A stretch of 64,000 bases of DNA from Thermoplasmata archaeon (GCA_021817605.1 JAKAUN010000005.1:1-64000); one strand, 5' to 3'; counted from the stretch's first letter, positions 33,701-42,163 are shown. Numbers and translations: made by a program. The notes: generated from the letters alone by a model not told the origin.

Positions 33701-35330
33701 TGAGACGCGAGGCGCGCGCGACCCCGAGGAGGCTCACCGACGCCGCCTCGGGGTCGGTGGAAGCCCGCTCGTAGGCGCCCAGCGCAGCTCGGGCGGCGGC
33801 CTCCCGTTCGGCCGAGCGCTCGGGGAGCTCGTAGGCTTGGGCGAGGCAGAGGTTGCCGCGCTCGATCGCGACGTCCGTCCGCGTAGGGTCGAGGGTGAAG
33901 ATCTCCTCGAGGACCTTCTGACGGGCCGCGGCGTCCCCGGAAGAGCTCAGCAGGGCCCGCTTCTCGAGAAGGTAGGGGAGCTGGCCGGGATGGGCCTCGA
34001 GCAGCGCGTCGAACTCCGCAAGCGCGCCGTCGATGTCGCCGGCCGCGGCGAGACCGCGGGCGAGCTCGAGCCGCGCGTCGGCGTCCTTCGGCTCGACCAG
34101 GAGGATCGCCTCGGCGAACTCCCGGACCGCCTCGGGAAGCGAGGTCTGGCGCGCGAGGTCGAGCGCCTTTCGGAACTCGCCGACCGCGTGGGGATGCGTC
34201 CGGGCGATCGTCCGGTAGCTCTCGAGGGCGTCGCTCGGATGGCCGGTGGCGACCTGCAGCTCGGCGATCCCGCGCATCGCCTCGAGGTTCTCGGGGGCGA
34301 GGACGAGGACCGCTCGGCAGGCGGCGAGAGCCGGCTCGGGGCGCCCGAGCTTGCCGGCGAGCTCCTTGAGGTCGAGCAGGTTCTGGACGTTGCGGGAGTC
34401 GACCTCGCGCAGCCTCTCGCGCGCGGCGAGGGCGACCTCGGGGAGGCTCGGGCCGGCGGCGCGTGCGATCGCCTCGAGCGTCGGGGCGTCCGCGTTGGCG
34501 GCCGGTTCGAGCAGCGCGCGCGCGATCGTCGAAGCCTCCTCCGTGCGACCGAGCTCGAGGAGGAGCCGGGCCTCGAGCGCGCGGCTCGCGAGGTCGTCGG
34601 CGCCGGTCGCGCGGTAGTCTCGGACCGCCGCAAGCGACTCGTCCTTGCGGCCGAGCGCGGCGAGAAGCTCGGCACGGAAACGCAGGAGCTCCCGGTCGGA
34701 GCTCGCCGTCTTGAGCAGCTCGTCCACGGCCTCGAGCGCCGAGGCGTCGCCGCCCCGGGCCCGGGCGATCTCGACCTTCATCCGGAGCGCCCGCGGCTCT
34801 CCCGGAGCGAGGCGAAGGGCCCGGTCGACGTACTGCGAGGAGGAGGGATCGAGCTCCTGGGCCTTGAGATAGGCCTCGGCGGCCCGCTCGGTCTCTCCCT
34901 GGAGCCTCAGCGCGTCGCCGCGGGTCGCCCAGAGCCCCTTGTCGTGGGGGTTCGCTTCGAGCGCCTGGTCGACCAGCTTGACGACACCGGGGAGGTCGCG
35001 GTTGAGCGCGAGGAGCACGAGGGCCTTGTGGTGGAGGAGGCTCGACTGGCCCGGGCTCAGCTTGAGCCCGAGGTCGACCGCGCGCTCGGCGAGCTCCGGG
35101 CTCGAGGCGCGGTAGAGGGCCATCGCCGCCTCGTCCAGGAGCGGCGCGACGGTGCTCGCCTCGGGCTGGATCGCCTCGGAGTGGCGCTCGACCGTGGCGA
35201 GGAACGCCTTGAGCGCCTCGAGGTAACGGGCCCGGTCCCCGGACGGCTCGGCCACTTCGGCGGCCCGGAAGCGCTCGCGCACCTCGTCGAGGGCGGACGA
35301 GCGGGTCGGCGGGCGGGCCGCTTCGGCCAT
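30783..35330 (-). CDS. Giant TPR-repeat protein with RING-like zinc cluster
   Basis: A 1515-residue soluble protein. The start is ATG 35330 (MAEAARPPTR); a TATA-like element (35356-35363) lies 26 nt upstream, making a leaderless transcript likely, and the longer frame to 35402 would start upstream of it. Residues 30-1150 are tandem TPR repeats with the usual A-G-Y-A-P spacing (for example YRALGRPQEVLYSLQAILLL). A helical region follows to about 1340, then a Pro-rich segment. A zinc cluster follows near residues 1405-1440 with seven Cys and several His: CLGCGG-x-HSCGAPLCQRCANHF-x-CPKCGE. The last 80 residues are Pro/Ala-rich. It is a scaffold for protein assembly; partners are unknown. Confidence 0.85.
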   Translation of the reverse strand: MAEAARPPTRSSALDEVRERFRAAEVAEPSGDRARYLEALKAFLATVERHSEAIQPEASTVAPLLDEAAMALYRASSPELAERAVDLGLKLSPGQSSLLHHKALVLLALNRDLPGVVKLVDQALEANPHDKGLWATRGDALRLQGETERAAEAYLKAQELDPSSSQYVDRALRLAPGEPRALRMKVEIARARGGDASALEAVDELLKTASSDRELLRFRAELLAALGRKDESLAAVRDYRATGADDLASRALEARLLLELGRTEEASTIARALLEPAANADAPTLEAIARAAGPSLPEVALAARERLREVDSRNVQNLLDLKELAGKLGRPEPALAACRAVLVLAPENLEAMRGIAELQVATGHPSDALESYRTIARTHPHAVGEFRKALDLARQTSLPEAVREFAEAILLVEPKDADARLELARGLAAAGDIDGALAEFDALLEAHPGQLPYLLEKRALLSSSGDAAARQKVLEEIFTLDPTRTDVAIERGNLCLAQAYELPERSAEREAAARAALGAYERASTDPEAASVSLLGVARASRLIDDPERALKAYADFLALEGNAERLDVRKERAHTLRELGRYAEAAEEYKAAIVGGLEDHDLFWGAAEVYERLNQEALALRYLELLVRRDPTHPLYLRRKAQLLLRTGRREEALKTLQQVVAGAPADPHPYFEAAEVLRLQGAYADAIDYLRRGLHLDPKNRHGQLALAEILLHAGQYPEVVTIIDPLLKDDPNDLAAWRSRADAYRALGRPQEVLYSLQAILLLEPDNGPALLETYRLRHEANERKEAYEALTRLVRSNAAEAQDATLHLERGDLASALGLPEEANTAYERAAQLDPALALEISLRRARLRLSAGRPDLALEVLDAGQKGQPAASPPSVASLLLRAEILVALERPADARTVFEKVRTLEPKSPVALAGIAQAMIAEGRSAEAAEFVRGLLREVPPSENFYLLLAEAESGVGELDRATSAVKDGTKLLPRSIPLWSRLGEIAVARQDWTEASGAFAHALSLAPTSPELLLRAAFVAERLGHPNEAVALYDHATETVPTNRQAWTSRGLALVAAGRHADALASFDRALSLDSDYLPAKEGRKLAQQRTRDAELQRHGRDALLLEARLHRPVTKNDLFVLLHVPFELLEPVLQEIARPPKVDLDRLEGPELHDLENASYHLITAALDRRPAGIERRGLTLADVAVLAPGSYTLSQIQRLFGYLKTVLEAELKADKIPVTPDVEDLTRKAFHLPPEGRTLFQLVRTLRVGVYKARLIKTLEEAGASGHRPLPTLDLGAYSPEFRDPEASTPRRPPTDRPTAPSAPATTAPRPPASPAAGSAPASAEPPHPKHEPPSKQVLSAPAASRCLGCGGIATATHSCGAPLCQRCANHFPKCPKCGEVVVGRVHPGHAMGASGPSTQASAPAPRSAPAPAPRKVPRTGGRGDPPSPAAATAPQRKEPEPRTPAVHAAERPAVPAGRSASSPSPPPTAGPPAPPRTEPAGAGTEAGAAAPPAKPRPKRDDEPRL

Positions 35331-35355
35331 GAACGTTCTCCGACGGGTCGCTCTT

Positions 35356-35363
35356 GATAAATA
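35356..35363 (-). promoter_or_regulatory. TATA box of the TPR gene
   Basis: On the minus strand TATTTATC, 26 nt before ATG 35330. It decides the start codon in favour of the shorter frame. Confidence 0.6.
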
Positions 35364-35434
35364 CGTTCGTCCCGACGGGCGCGGGACGGGCGGTGTACCC
35401 ACCGACTTAAGGTGGTGGGAGACTCGCGGGAGAC

Positions 35435-36709
35435 GTGGCGGGCGGTCGGCGGCGAGGGCTCGTCACCAAGTCGATCTTCGACCCGGTGCACGGACCGATC
35501 ACGCTGGACGGGCTCGCCCTGCGCCTGGTCGCCACGGCCTCCTTCCAGCGCCTCTGGGGCATCCGCCAGACCGGATTTGCCCACCTCGTCTTCCCCGGGG
35601 CGAACCACACGCGTCTCGAGCACTCCCTCGGGACCTTCTGGGTCGCGCGCCAGATGGCCGAGAGGTTCGGTCTCGACGGGGAGGAGACCGAGCGCGTCGG
35701 GGTAGCCGCCCTGCTCCACGACCTCGGCCACCCGCCGTTCTCCCACACCCTGGACGGACCGCTGCGCGAGGTTCTGGGAGTCTCCCACGAGACGGTCTCG
35801 CGGGCGCGCATCGAGGGCGACACGAAGCTGATCGCGGGCGAGGACGGCGAGCTCGCGCGCCTTCTGGAAGGGGCCGGGATCTCCCCCCGGGGCGTGGCGG
35901 ACCTGGTCGACCCCCGGCCGTCGCGCCGCAGGTCGAGGTTACCGTTTTCGATCTTGCACGGGGCGATCGACGCCGACCGCATCGACTACCTCGAGCGGGA
36001 CGCCCACTACACCGGGGTCGCCCACGGGTCGATCGATGCGGTGCGCCTGTTCGACACGTTGCGCCACGTCGGACGACGCCCGTACTTCGCCGAGAAAGGA
36101 CGCAGCGCGGTCGAGGGGTTCCTGGTCGAACGGGCGCTCATGTACGCGAGCGTCTACTACCACAAGACGGTCCGGGCGGCGGAGATGATGGCGCAGGCTG
36201 CCGTCGAGCGCTCGGCAGGCTACCCCAGCTCCGCGCGCGGGCTCTTCACCCTCACGGACGGGGACCTGCTCGTCCGGCTGCGCGACGCTGGCGCGAGCTC
36301 CGCCGCGCTGGTCGAGGGGCTCCTTTCGCGCCGGCTCTACAAGCGGGTCCTCGGTCTCAAGGAGCTCTCCGCCTCCGCCCGTCGCCGATGGCGCGTCCTC
36401 GCCGAGACCCCGGAGGCCCGGCGTCAGGTGGAGGACGAGCTCGCCGGTCGGCTGCGCACCGACCCCGGGACGGTGCTGGTCGACGTTGCGGGAGTGGAGC
36501 GCCGCGAAGGGCCGGCGGACGACTGGGGAGAGGTCGGAGTGGGGGAGCGCGGTCGGATCAGCTACCCGTTCCGTCCCCAGGGACCCTGGAGGACCCTTGC
36601 GCTCCGGCCGCCCTCGGAGTGGGCGGTCACCGTCTACGTCGCCGCGCAGCACCGCCGTCGCGCGACCGAGAAGCTGACCGCACGCGCCGTCGCCCGGGCC
36701 CTCGGCTGA
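35435..36709 (+). CDS. HD-domain phosphohydrolase (dNTPase/SAMHD1-like)
   Basis: A 424-residue protein whose N-terminal half carries the HD signature: RLWGIRQTGFAHLVFPGANHTRLEHSLG and LLHDLGHPPFSHTLD, with the paired His-Asp and a later DRIDYLERDAHYTG that supplies the final metal ligand. This pattern is typical of deoxyguanosine triphosphatase-like and SAMHD1-like phosphohydrolases that break dNTPs into nucleoside and triphosphate. The start is GTG 35435 with CTTAAG about 25-30 nt upstream. The C-terminal 120 residues are variable. The substrate is inferred from the family. Confidence 0.88.
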   Translation: MAGGRRRGLVTKSIFDPVHGPITLDGLALRLVATASFQRLWGIRQTGFAHLVFPGANHTRLEHSLGTFWVARQMAERFGLDGEETERVGVAALLHDLGHPPFSHTLDGPLREVLGVSHETVSRARIEGDTKLIAGEDGELARLLEGAGISPRGVADLVDPRPSRRRSRLPFSILHGAIDADRIDYLERDAHYTGVAHGSIDAVRLFDTLRHVGRRPYFAEKGRSAVEGFLVERALMYASVYYHKTVRAAEMMAQAAVERSAGYPSSARGLFTLTDGDLLVRLRDAGASSAALVEGLLSRRLYKRVLGLKELSASARRRWRVLAETPEARRQVEDELAGRLRTDPGTVLVDVAGVERREGPADDWGEVGVGERGRISYPFRPQGPWRTLALRPPSEWAVTVYVAAQHRRRATEKLTARAVARALG

Positions 36710-36725
36710 CCGCGTCGAACGCTCC

Positions 36726-36747
36726 CCGAGGGACCTCCCCCCCTCGG
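36726..36747. terminator. Stem-loop between convergent genes
   Basis: CCGAGGG (36726-36732) pairs with CCCTCGG (36741-36747) around an 8-nt loop, between convergent genes ending at 36709 and 36764. It may terminate transcription from both sides. Confidence 0.4.
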
Positions 36748-36763
36748 CCGCGGAGATGTGGCG

Positions 36764-37546
36764 CTAGCCGACCACGACCCCGCGTGGGGTGATCGCGAAC
36801 GGTCGGCGCTCCGGGTCGTGCGGGGAGCCGCGCATCCGGACGATCTTGATCTGGCGCACCGAGCGGTCGCCGATCCACTTCCTCGTGAGCAGGATCTCGC
36901 CGCGGGTGAGGAGCTCCTCGGCGGTCAGCACGCCGGGGTCGCCGGGGACCGCCGTCACCAGGGTGGTGACCCCCTGCTCGGCCAGGAACCGCAGCAGCGA
37001 CTGGATCTCGGTCCGCTCGGCCTGGGGGTCGGCGGAGGATTTCACGGCGAAGCGACGGATGCTCGTCATCGAGTCGACGACGACCCTGCGGAAAGGGACC
37101 CCGGTCATCTGCTGGCGGAGCTTCAGCTGGATCGACTGGATGGAGATGTCGTCGACGACCGCTCCGGGCCCGCGCTGCTCCTCGACATGCTCGCGCAGCG
37201 TCCTCAGATCGGTCATGGTGCGGATCTCCTGGACCGCAGCCGAGCGCTTGAACCCCCGTGTCCCGGGGTTCGCGTCCAGCGTCTGGACGGCCGAGATGTC
37301 CCAGCCGAAAGAGCGCACGTTCTCCACGATCTCGTAGGGCGGCTCGTCCGCCGCGACGAGCAGAACCTTCTCGCCCCGGCGGAGCCCCTCGAGCAGGAAG
37401 TTCAGCGAGAGGAGCGTCTTGCCGCTCCCCGCACCTCCCGTGACGAGGTACGGCCGGCCGGCGAGCAATCCCCCGCCGAGCATCCGGTCGAGCCCCTCGA
37501 TCCCGGTCGAGACACGCAGAGGCCGTTCGACCAGCGGAGCGCTCAT
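36764..37546 (-). CDS. KaiC-like RecA-superfamily ATPase
   Basis: A 260-residue single KaiC/RadC-type ATPase. Visible: STGIEGLDRMLGGGL at the N-terminus, Walker A GGAGSGKT (about residues 38-45), Walker B RRVVVDSMTS, and the C-terminal MRGSPHDPERRPFAI, a family hallmark (KLRGSxHD). Archaeal KaiC-like proteins act in signalling and motility regulation. The start overlaps the stop of the upstream, larger KaiC-like gene by 4 nt, so both are made together and may form mixed hexamers. Confidence 0.9.
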   Translation of the reverse strand: MSAPLVERPLRVSTGIEGLDRMLGGGLLAGRPYLVTGGAGSGKTLLSLNFLLEGLRRGEKVLLVAADEPPYEIVENVRSFGWDISAVQTLDANPGTRGFKRSAAVQEIRTMTDLRTLREHVEEQRGPGAVVDDISIQSIQLKLRQQMTGVPFRRVVVDSMTSIRRFAVKSSADPQAERTEIQSLLRFLAEQGVTTLVTAVPGDPGVLTAEELLTRGEILLTRKWIGDRSVRQIKIVRMRGSPHDPERRPFAITPRGVVVG

Positions 37547-39426
37547 CGATCACCGGTCCCCGCTGCAGGGGAGGCTCCCGGGCCGTCGGACGCGGGAGGA
37601 AGGGGCTCGGCGGTGGCGGCGACCACCGTAGGGGCCTTCTTGCGACGGACCACCCGTCGTCGTGGCTTGGCCGTCGTCGGGGACACGGCCCCGCCCGCGG
37701 GAGCTACGGCGGCCCCCGCGAGCGGCTCGGCCGCAGGCGCCTTGGTCGTCCTGCGTCGCCTTCGGGTGGTCGCCTTGACGGCGGGGGACGCGGGAGTGGC
37801 CACGGGCTCCTCGGAGGAAGGGGGAGGGAGCGGGGCCGGCAGGGGTGGGACCCTTTCGACCGTCGTCGCGGGCTCGGAGCTCCTCTTCCGTGGAGCCTCG
37901 GAGAGAGCCGGCGCGGGCGCTGGCCGAACCGGCTCGGAAAGCAGCGGAGGCGGAGTGGGGAGCGGCGGAGGCTCGGGGATCACGCGCGGTGGCCCCCTGC
38001 GTTCGGGCCACGCCGGGCCCGTCCGCTCCGGCGGGGGTCCCGCGGCCGACGGCTGAGGGGGTCGGTCGGGAGCGCCTGCGGACGCCGACGACCCGGGGAC
38101 GTGCACGAGCGCCTCGGGCTCCCCTGTCGGGCGGGTGCCGGCACCCGTGGGGGTTTCGAGCAGGCCCGGCGCCGTCGACGGGCCGGCGGCGCCCTCCGGC
38201 GCAACGCTACGGAACCCGGAGAGGACCCGCTCGAGCTCCTCGCGAAGCACTCCGCTGGCCGGGAGCCGGGTGGGAGGCAGGCCCGCGCGCGTGCGGTCGG
38301 CGCGGTCGGTGACGCGTCGCAGGGCCTCCGCGGCCGACGGGCTCGCCGGAGCCGCTGCGGCAGGAGAGCTCAGGAGGTCGTCCGCGAGCGAGATCGCCTT
38401 CGAATAGAGACGGGCGATATGCGGAGCGCTACGCTCCGGGTGGCCCGCGCGCACCTGGGCAAGGGCCGCCTCGGCCTCCTCGCGGAGCGGGGAGACGTCG
38501 ACCCCGAGTTCGACCAGGTCGCGGATCTCCTCGGTGATCGCCCGCGGGGTCGACGTGGGCGGCTCGGCCTCGCTCTCGGCTCCCGGCGGGACGAGCGTGA
38601 CGAGGGGCTCGGGGATCTCCCGGGTCTCCCGCGATAGGGTGACGTCAACGTTGATGTCGAGGCCCCGCGAGCCGATCCGGTAGGGATGCATCCGGACGTC
38701 GTGCGGGCTTCCCCTCAGCTTCTCGACGCCGATGGCCCTCAGCGTGAACCCGTCGCGCTCCCAGCGGAACAGGCGGATCTCGCCGCGCGCGATCATCCGC
38801 TCGGGGGTCTCCGAGTTCTCGAGGGGCGACTCGACGGTGAGCAGCGTGGTCGTGCGGAGGTCGGAGAGGAACCTCAGGAACGTCTGGGCGCCCAGGACCG
38901 GCTCGAAGCCTTTCATGCAGAAGTACTGGAGCGCGGTGAGCGAGTCGATCACCAGCCGGCTGTAGCCGTGATGGGCGACCTGCGTCCTCAGCATCTGCTC
39001 GAGCGCGGCGATCGTCACCTCGACGCTCGTGAACTCGGGGGTCTGGCGCATCCCGTCGAGGACCGCGGCGAACGGGACAACGTCCCGGACCGAGGAGATG
39101 TCCTTGAACGGGATGCGCTCGTAGCGCATCACGTCCGGGATCGCATCGAAGACATCGATCTGATCTAGCTCCGGACCGAGGGAGCGGTGGTTGATGCGGA
39201 CCTCGTTCGGCGGATCCTCGAGCGTCACGTAGAGGACCCGCTCGCCCCGGCGGATCCCTTCGATGAGGAACTGGAGCGCAAGAGTCGTCTTGCCGGTACC
39301 GGAAGGGCCCGCGAGGAGGTACGGCCGACGGGACATGAGCCCCCCCTCGAGCATCTGGTCGAGGGCCGGGACCCCGAAAGGTACGCGGAACTCCTCGGCC
39401 GGCGGTCGGCTCTTCCGGTCGGGCAC
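37543..39426 (-). CDS. KaiC-like ATPase with long disordered C-terminal extension
   Basis: A 627-residue protein. Residues 1-255 are a KaiC-type ATPase: FGVPALDQMLEGGL, Walker A GPSGTGKT (about 40-47), Walker B SRLVIDSLTA and KLRGSPHDVRMHPY. Residues about 290-410 are helical with Ala/Glu-rich segments, and 410-627 are a Pro/Ala/Arg-rich tail with a strongly basic stretch (TTRRRRRTTKAP and RRRVVRRKK) that may bind nucleic acid or the membrane surface. It overlaps the smaller KaiC-like gene by 4 nt. The extended tail is unusual and suggests a scaffold or regulatory role. Confidence 0.85.
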   Translation of the reverse strand: MPDRKSRPPAEEFRVPFGVPALDQMLEGGLMSRRPYLLAGPSGTGKTTLALQFLIEGIRRGERVLYVTLEDPPNEVRINHRSLGPELDQIDVFDAIPDVMRYERIPFKDISSVRDVVPFAAVLDGMRQTPEFTSVEVTIAALEQMLRTQVAHHGYSRLVIDSLTALQYFCMKGFEPVLGAQTFLRFLSDLRTTTLLTVESPLENSETPERMIARGEIRLFRWERDGFTLRAIGVEKLRGSPHDVRMHPYRIGSRGLDINVDVTLSRETREIPEPLVTLVPPGAESEAEPPTSTPRAITEEIRDLVELGVDVSPLREEAEAALAQVRAGHPERSAPHIARLYSKAISLADDLLSSPAAAAPASPSAAEALRRVTDRADRTRAGLPPTRLPASGVLREELERVLSGFRSVAPEGAAGPSTAPGLLETPTGAGTRPTGEPEALVHVPGSSASAGAPDRPPQPSAAGPPPERTGPAWPERRGPPRVIPEPPPLPTPPPLLSEPVRPAPAPALSEAPRKRSSEPATTVERVPPLPAPLPPPSSEEPVATPASPAVKATTRRRRRTTKAPAAEPLAGAAVAPAGGAVSPTTAKPRRRVVRRKKAPTVVAATAEPLPPASDGPGASPAAGTGDR

Positions 39427-39538
39427 TCTTCCTCACGCGGCCCGGGGCAGACGCCCTCGCCGCTGTGTCCCGAATGACCCGGCGAGATTCATCAACCTAT
39501 CCAAGCGTCCGCGGCCGGGGCGCAAGGGCTATCTCCGA

Positions 39539-40597
39539 ATGCCTTCCGCGGGCCTCGTGGTCGCCCGTCCGACCGAGGGACTCGACCGGATGAGGGCCCT
39601 CGCCGCCGAGATGCCCGTCGCTTTCGGCGACGGGTTCCGAACCGGACGCGAGCTCGCCTTCGCCCTCCGCGAGCCCGCGCCGCGGCTCTACGCGGTCGGC
39701 ATGGGCGCGTCGGGCATCGTCGCGGACTTCGCGCGGTCGCTCGTCGACTCCGAAACGCGCAGCGAGCTCACGGTCGTGCGCGGCCCGGAGCTTCCGCACG
39801 CCGTCGATAGCCGAGCTCACGTCCTTCTCACGAGCTACTCGGGAAACACCTGGGAGACCGTCCGCGCCTACGACGCCGCCGGCCGCAGCGGCGCGGCGCG
39901 CACCGTCCTCGCCTCCGGCGGCGCCCTCGTGGCCAAGGCGGAGGCGGACGGAGTACCGATCCTGAGGGTGCCTCCGGGCCTTCCCCCGCGCTCGGCGATC
40001 GGCCACCTCCTCGGCGGGATGATGGGCCTGTTGGACGGGCTCTTCCCGGAGTCGAACGACGCGCGGGTCGCTCGGGCCGTCGAGCGCGTTCGCGGCGACG
40101 TCGGCCGCCTCGGCTCCCCGCGAGGACCTGCAGCCGCCCTCGCGGAGGGGATCGGCGACCGACTGCCGTTCTTCTACGCCGAAGGGTCGTTCTCGCCCCT
40201 CGCCCGGCGCTGGGGGACCCAGGTCGAGGAGAACGCCAAGCGGCTCGCGGTATTCGACGAGATTCCCGAGCTGTTCCACAACGCCATCGTTGGCTGGGAT
40301 GCCGTCACGAAGACCGAGGCGCAACGCTTCGTGGCCGTCCTCCTCGAGTGGTCGGGGGCCGACCCGACCGTCCGCAAGAGCCTCCGCTACCTCGAGCGAC
40401 TGCTCCGGGCCCGCGGCGTGCGGACGCTCAAGGTCCCGCTCTCTCCTGAGGACCGGCTCGAGGCGCTGCTTGGCGGGATCGCTCTCGGCGACCTCGTGAG
40501 CCTCTTCCTCGCCCAGAGGCGGCATGTCGACCCGTTGCCGGTCGATGCGATCGGTCGGCTCAAGGCGGCCCTCGGCACGAAGTCGGGTGTCGCCTAG
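39539..40597 (+). CDS. SIS-domain phosphoglucose/phosphomannose isomerase
   Basis: A 352-residue bifunctional isomerase of the archaeal type, interconverting glucose-6-P or mannose-6-P and fructose-6-P. N-terminal SIS motifs: RLYAVGMGASGIVADF and VLLTSYSGNTWETVRAY with the conserved SGNT; then GLPPRSAIGHLLGG, and the C-terminal VEENAKRLAVFDEIPELFHNAIVGW, which contains the conserved Glu and His. The start is ATG 39539, 112 nt from the divergent KaiC gene; in-frame codons further upstream would lie in that gene's promoter. Confidence 0.92.
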   Translation: MPSAGLVVARPTEGLDRMRALAAEMPVAFGDGFRTGRELAFALREPAPRLYAVGMGASGIVADFARSLVDSETRSELTVVRGPELPHAVDSRAHVLLTSYSGNTWETVRAYDAAGRSGAARTVLASGGALVAKAEADGVPILRVPPGLPPRSAIGHLLGGMMGLLDGLFPESNDARVARAVERVRGDVGRLGSPRGPAAALAEGIGDRLPFFYAEGSFSPLARRWGTQVEENAKRLAVFDEIPELFHNAIVGWDAVTKTEAQRFVAVLLEWSGADPTVRKSLRYLERLLRARGVRTLKVPLSPEDRLEALLGGIALGDLVSLFLAQRRHVDPLPVDAIGRLKAALGTKSGVA

Positions 40598-41234
40598 CGG
40601 CGTGGGGCACGGACCCGTCCTCGGACGGTTGCTGTCGAGCCGGTTCTTGGCCAGGACACGCAGGGGCGAGGGCTCGGGCAACTCCGCTTTCCCGGCAGGG
40701 AGAAGGGGGGTGCCGACCGGATGCTTTCCGATCACGCACGATCCGCGGAGACCCTGCGTCGCGGGCCGCAGGTAGCGGGCCAAAGGCTCCGCCCAAAGGA
40801 AGGGGGCCGGGCAGCCGTGCGGAGCGAGACCCGTGTCGATCGGCGTCGCGAGCAGATAGCGCTACGAGCGCGGGGTGCCACGCCGTACGAGCGTGCCCGT
40901 ACTCGCGGACGGCTTCGATTTTCGGCGCTGGGTCATTGGCACCGGGCAGCGGCATTGGGGAATGGGCCCAGGGGGACGGAGGAAAGCGGGCCGGCACCTC
41001 GCGTAAATCCGCGCATCAGCGGATGCGTGCAAAGGCGCGACACGCGCTCCCTCCGAGACAACCACAACGACCTCTGCGATTCTGAGACACTGGACAAACT
41101 GCGCGATCGTTCCCCCAGGTATTCCCTGTTTCGGGCAAACGAATGGGCCCGGGAAATCCCTTGTGAATATGGTGCGTGAAAGACGTACTCATGGGATAGG
41201 CGGAATTCAATTACCCCTCCTAACTCCCCCCAGC
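40598..41234. other. Gene-poor region
   Basis: No convincing coding frame was found on either strand. GC content falls toward 41000-41230. A short inverted repeat CGCATC-AGCG-GATGCG is visible near 41013-41028. An unannotated small RNA is possible but I see no recognisable fold. Confidence 0.4.
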
Positions 41235-41405
41235 ATGCCAGCCAAGAAACCCGGCGTGATGCTCGTGGAAGCTTCGACCGCGCGTATCGTAGTGGACCTG
41301 AAGGGCGGTAGGGTCATCGTGGAACCCGAGAGCGTCCGATTCCATCGGGCCGGACGCGGCCGGGGTCGGGCACTCCTGACCCCCGAAGAGTCGCGCTCGG
41401 GCTGA
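41235..41405 (+). CDS. Small hypothetical protein
   Basis: A 56-codon frame from ATG 41235 (MPAKKPGVML). It has beta-strand-like segments (TARIVVDLKGGRVIVEPESV) and a basic Gly/Arg patch (HRAGRGRGRA), a composition seen in small nucleic-acid-binding proteins. No family was recognised. Alternating hydrophobic residues support coding; the short length limits certainty. Confidence 0.4.
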   Translation: MPAKKPGVMLVEASTARIVVDLKGGRVIVEPESVRFHRAGRGRGRALLTPEESRSG

Positions 41406-41589
41406 GCGAACAGGCCCGGCGCGCGGGCCGACACGCCGGGCCCGGTCCTCCCCGGTCGCACCCGAGCTCCGCGGCAGGGGGCCTTCGGATCGTGGCGAGG
41501 CAGCGCCGACGCGCGTCGGCCCGGCAGCCGAACCACGCCGCATCGACCCATGCTCCCAGACCGTAACCGCCGCGTCGGAAGGGGGTCTC

Positions 41590-41943
41590 CTACACGGCGT
41601 CCTTGACGAGCGCTCCGAAGGACGACTTTCGCCGGATCTTGCCGTGGTCGAGCTCGTAGATGTCGCAGTAGCGCACGTTGAACGAAGCGCCGTCCTTCTT
41701 GGTCACGCGAACGTTTCCTTCCGCGACGACCACATCGCCTTCCTCGGTCAGGCGGGTGAACGTCCCCTCAAGCACGTCGTCGCCGTAGTTCTCGAGGAAA
41801 GCGTCTTTCCCGCGTCGCACGGCGCCGGTCGCGGGCACCCCGTCGACCCACTCCACCCATTCCACATCGTCGGTCAGCACCGCGCTGAGCTTCGACCGGT
41901 CGAGCGAGGCGAGGCCCTCGATGATCTGCTTGTTCCGGCTCAC
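41590..41943 (-). CDS. SnoaL/NTF2-like fold protein
   Basis: A 117-residue NTF2-like cone-fold protein with VLTDDVEWVEWVDGVPATGAVRRGKDAFLENY and the later strands VVVAEGNVRVTKKDG and YCDIYELDHGKI, typical of the SnoaL-like/ketosteroid-isomerase-like group. Many members bind small hydrophobic ligands or are enzymes; no function can be assigned. The start is GTG 41943, with an ATAGTATC element about 26 nt upstream, suggesting a leaderless transcript. Confidence 0.85.
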   Translation of the reverse strand: MSRNKQIIEGLASLDRSKLSAVLTDDVEWVEWVDGVPATGAVRRGKDAFLENYGDDVLEGTFTRLTEEGDVVVAEGNVRVTKKDGASFNVRYCDIYELDHGKIRRKSSFGALVKDAV

Positions 41944-42043
41944 AGGCGGCGAAGGGCCCTGCTGGGGATGATACTATGGCCCCTAGGAACCGATCGATGC
42001 CCGCCAAACGGCTAAGAGCGAGCACATCTCACCGCGAACGGGT

Positions 42044-42163
42044 GCTGAGGTAGCCTAGCTCGGCCAAGGCGCCAGATTCGAGATCTGGTGATGCGTATGC
42101 ATCGCGGGAGTTCAAAGGGCGAGGCGGCGGAACGCCGCTCACCGGAGACTCTCCCCCTCAGCG
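42044..42163 (+). tRNA. tRNA-Ser(CGA) with T-loop intron
   Basis: Acceptor GCTGAGG (42044-42050) pairs with CCTCAGC (42156-42162), discriminator G. D-stem GCC/GGC, anticodon stem CCAGA/TCTGG with loop TTCGAGA (anticodon CGA, 42079-42081), and long variable arm GATGC-GTAT-GCATC. The T-stem GGGAG (42106-42110) pairs with CTCCC (42151-42155). The T-loop is interrupted after TTCAAA by a 33-nt insert (42117-42149), followed by T. The insert folds with CGGCG-GAA-CGCCG, and its ends fit the same bulge-helix-bulge as tRNA-Ser(GCT): bulges AAG and ACT, helix TTCA/GGAG. Splicing gives TTCAAAT. A CGGCTAAGAGCG stretch about 26 nt upstream may be the TATA element. Confidence 0.92.

Noticed and set aside
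40721..41179. 152-codon plus-strand frame in the gene-poor region
   Set aside because: No motif, irregular composition, and no promoter or ribosome-binding signal; kept only as part of an unassigned region.
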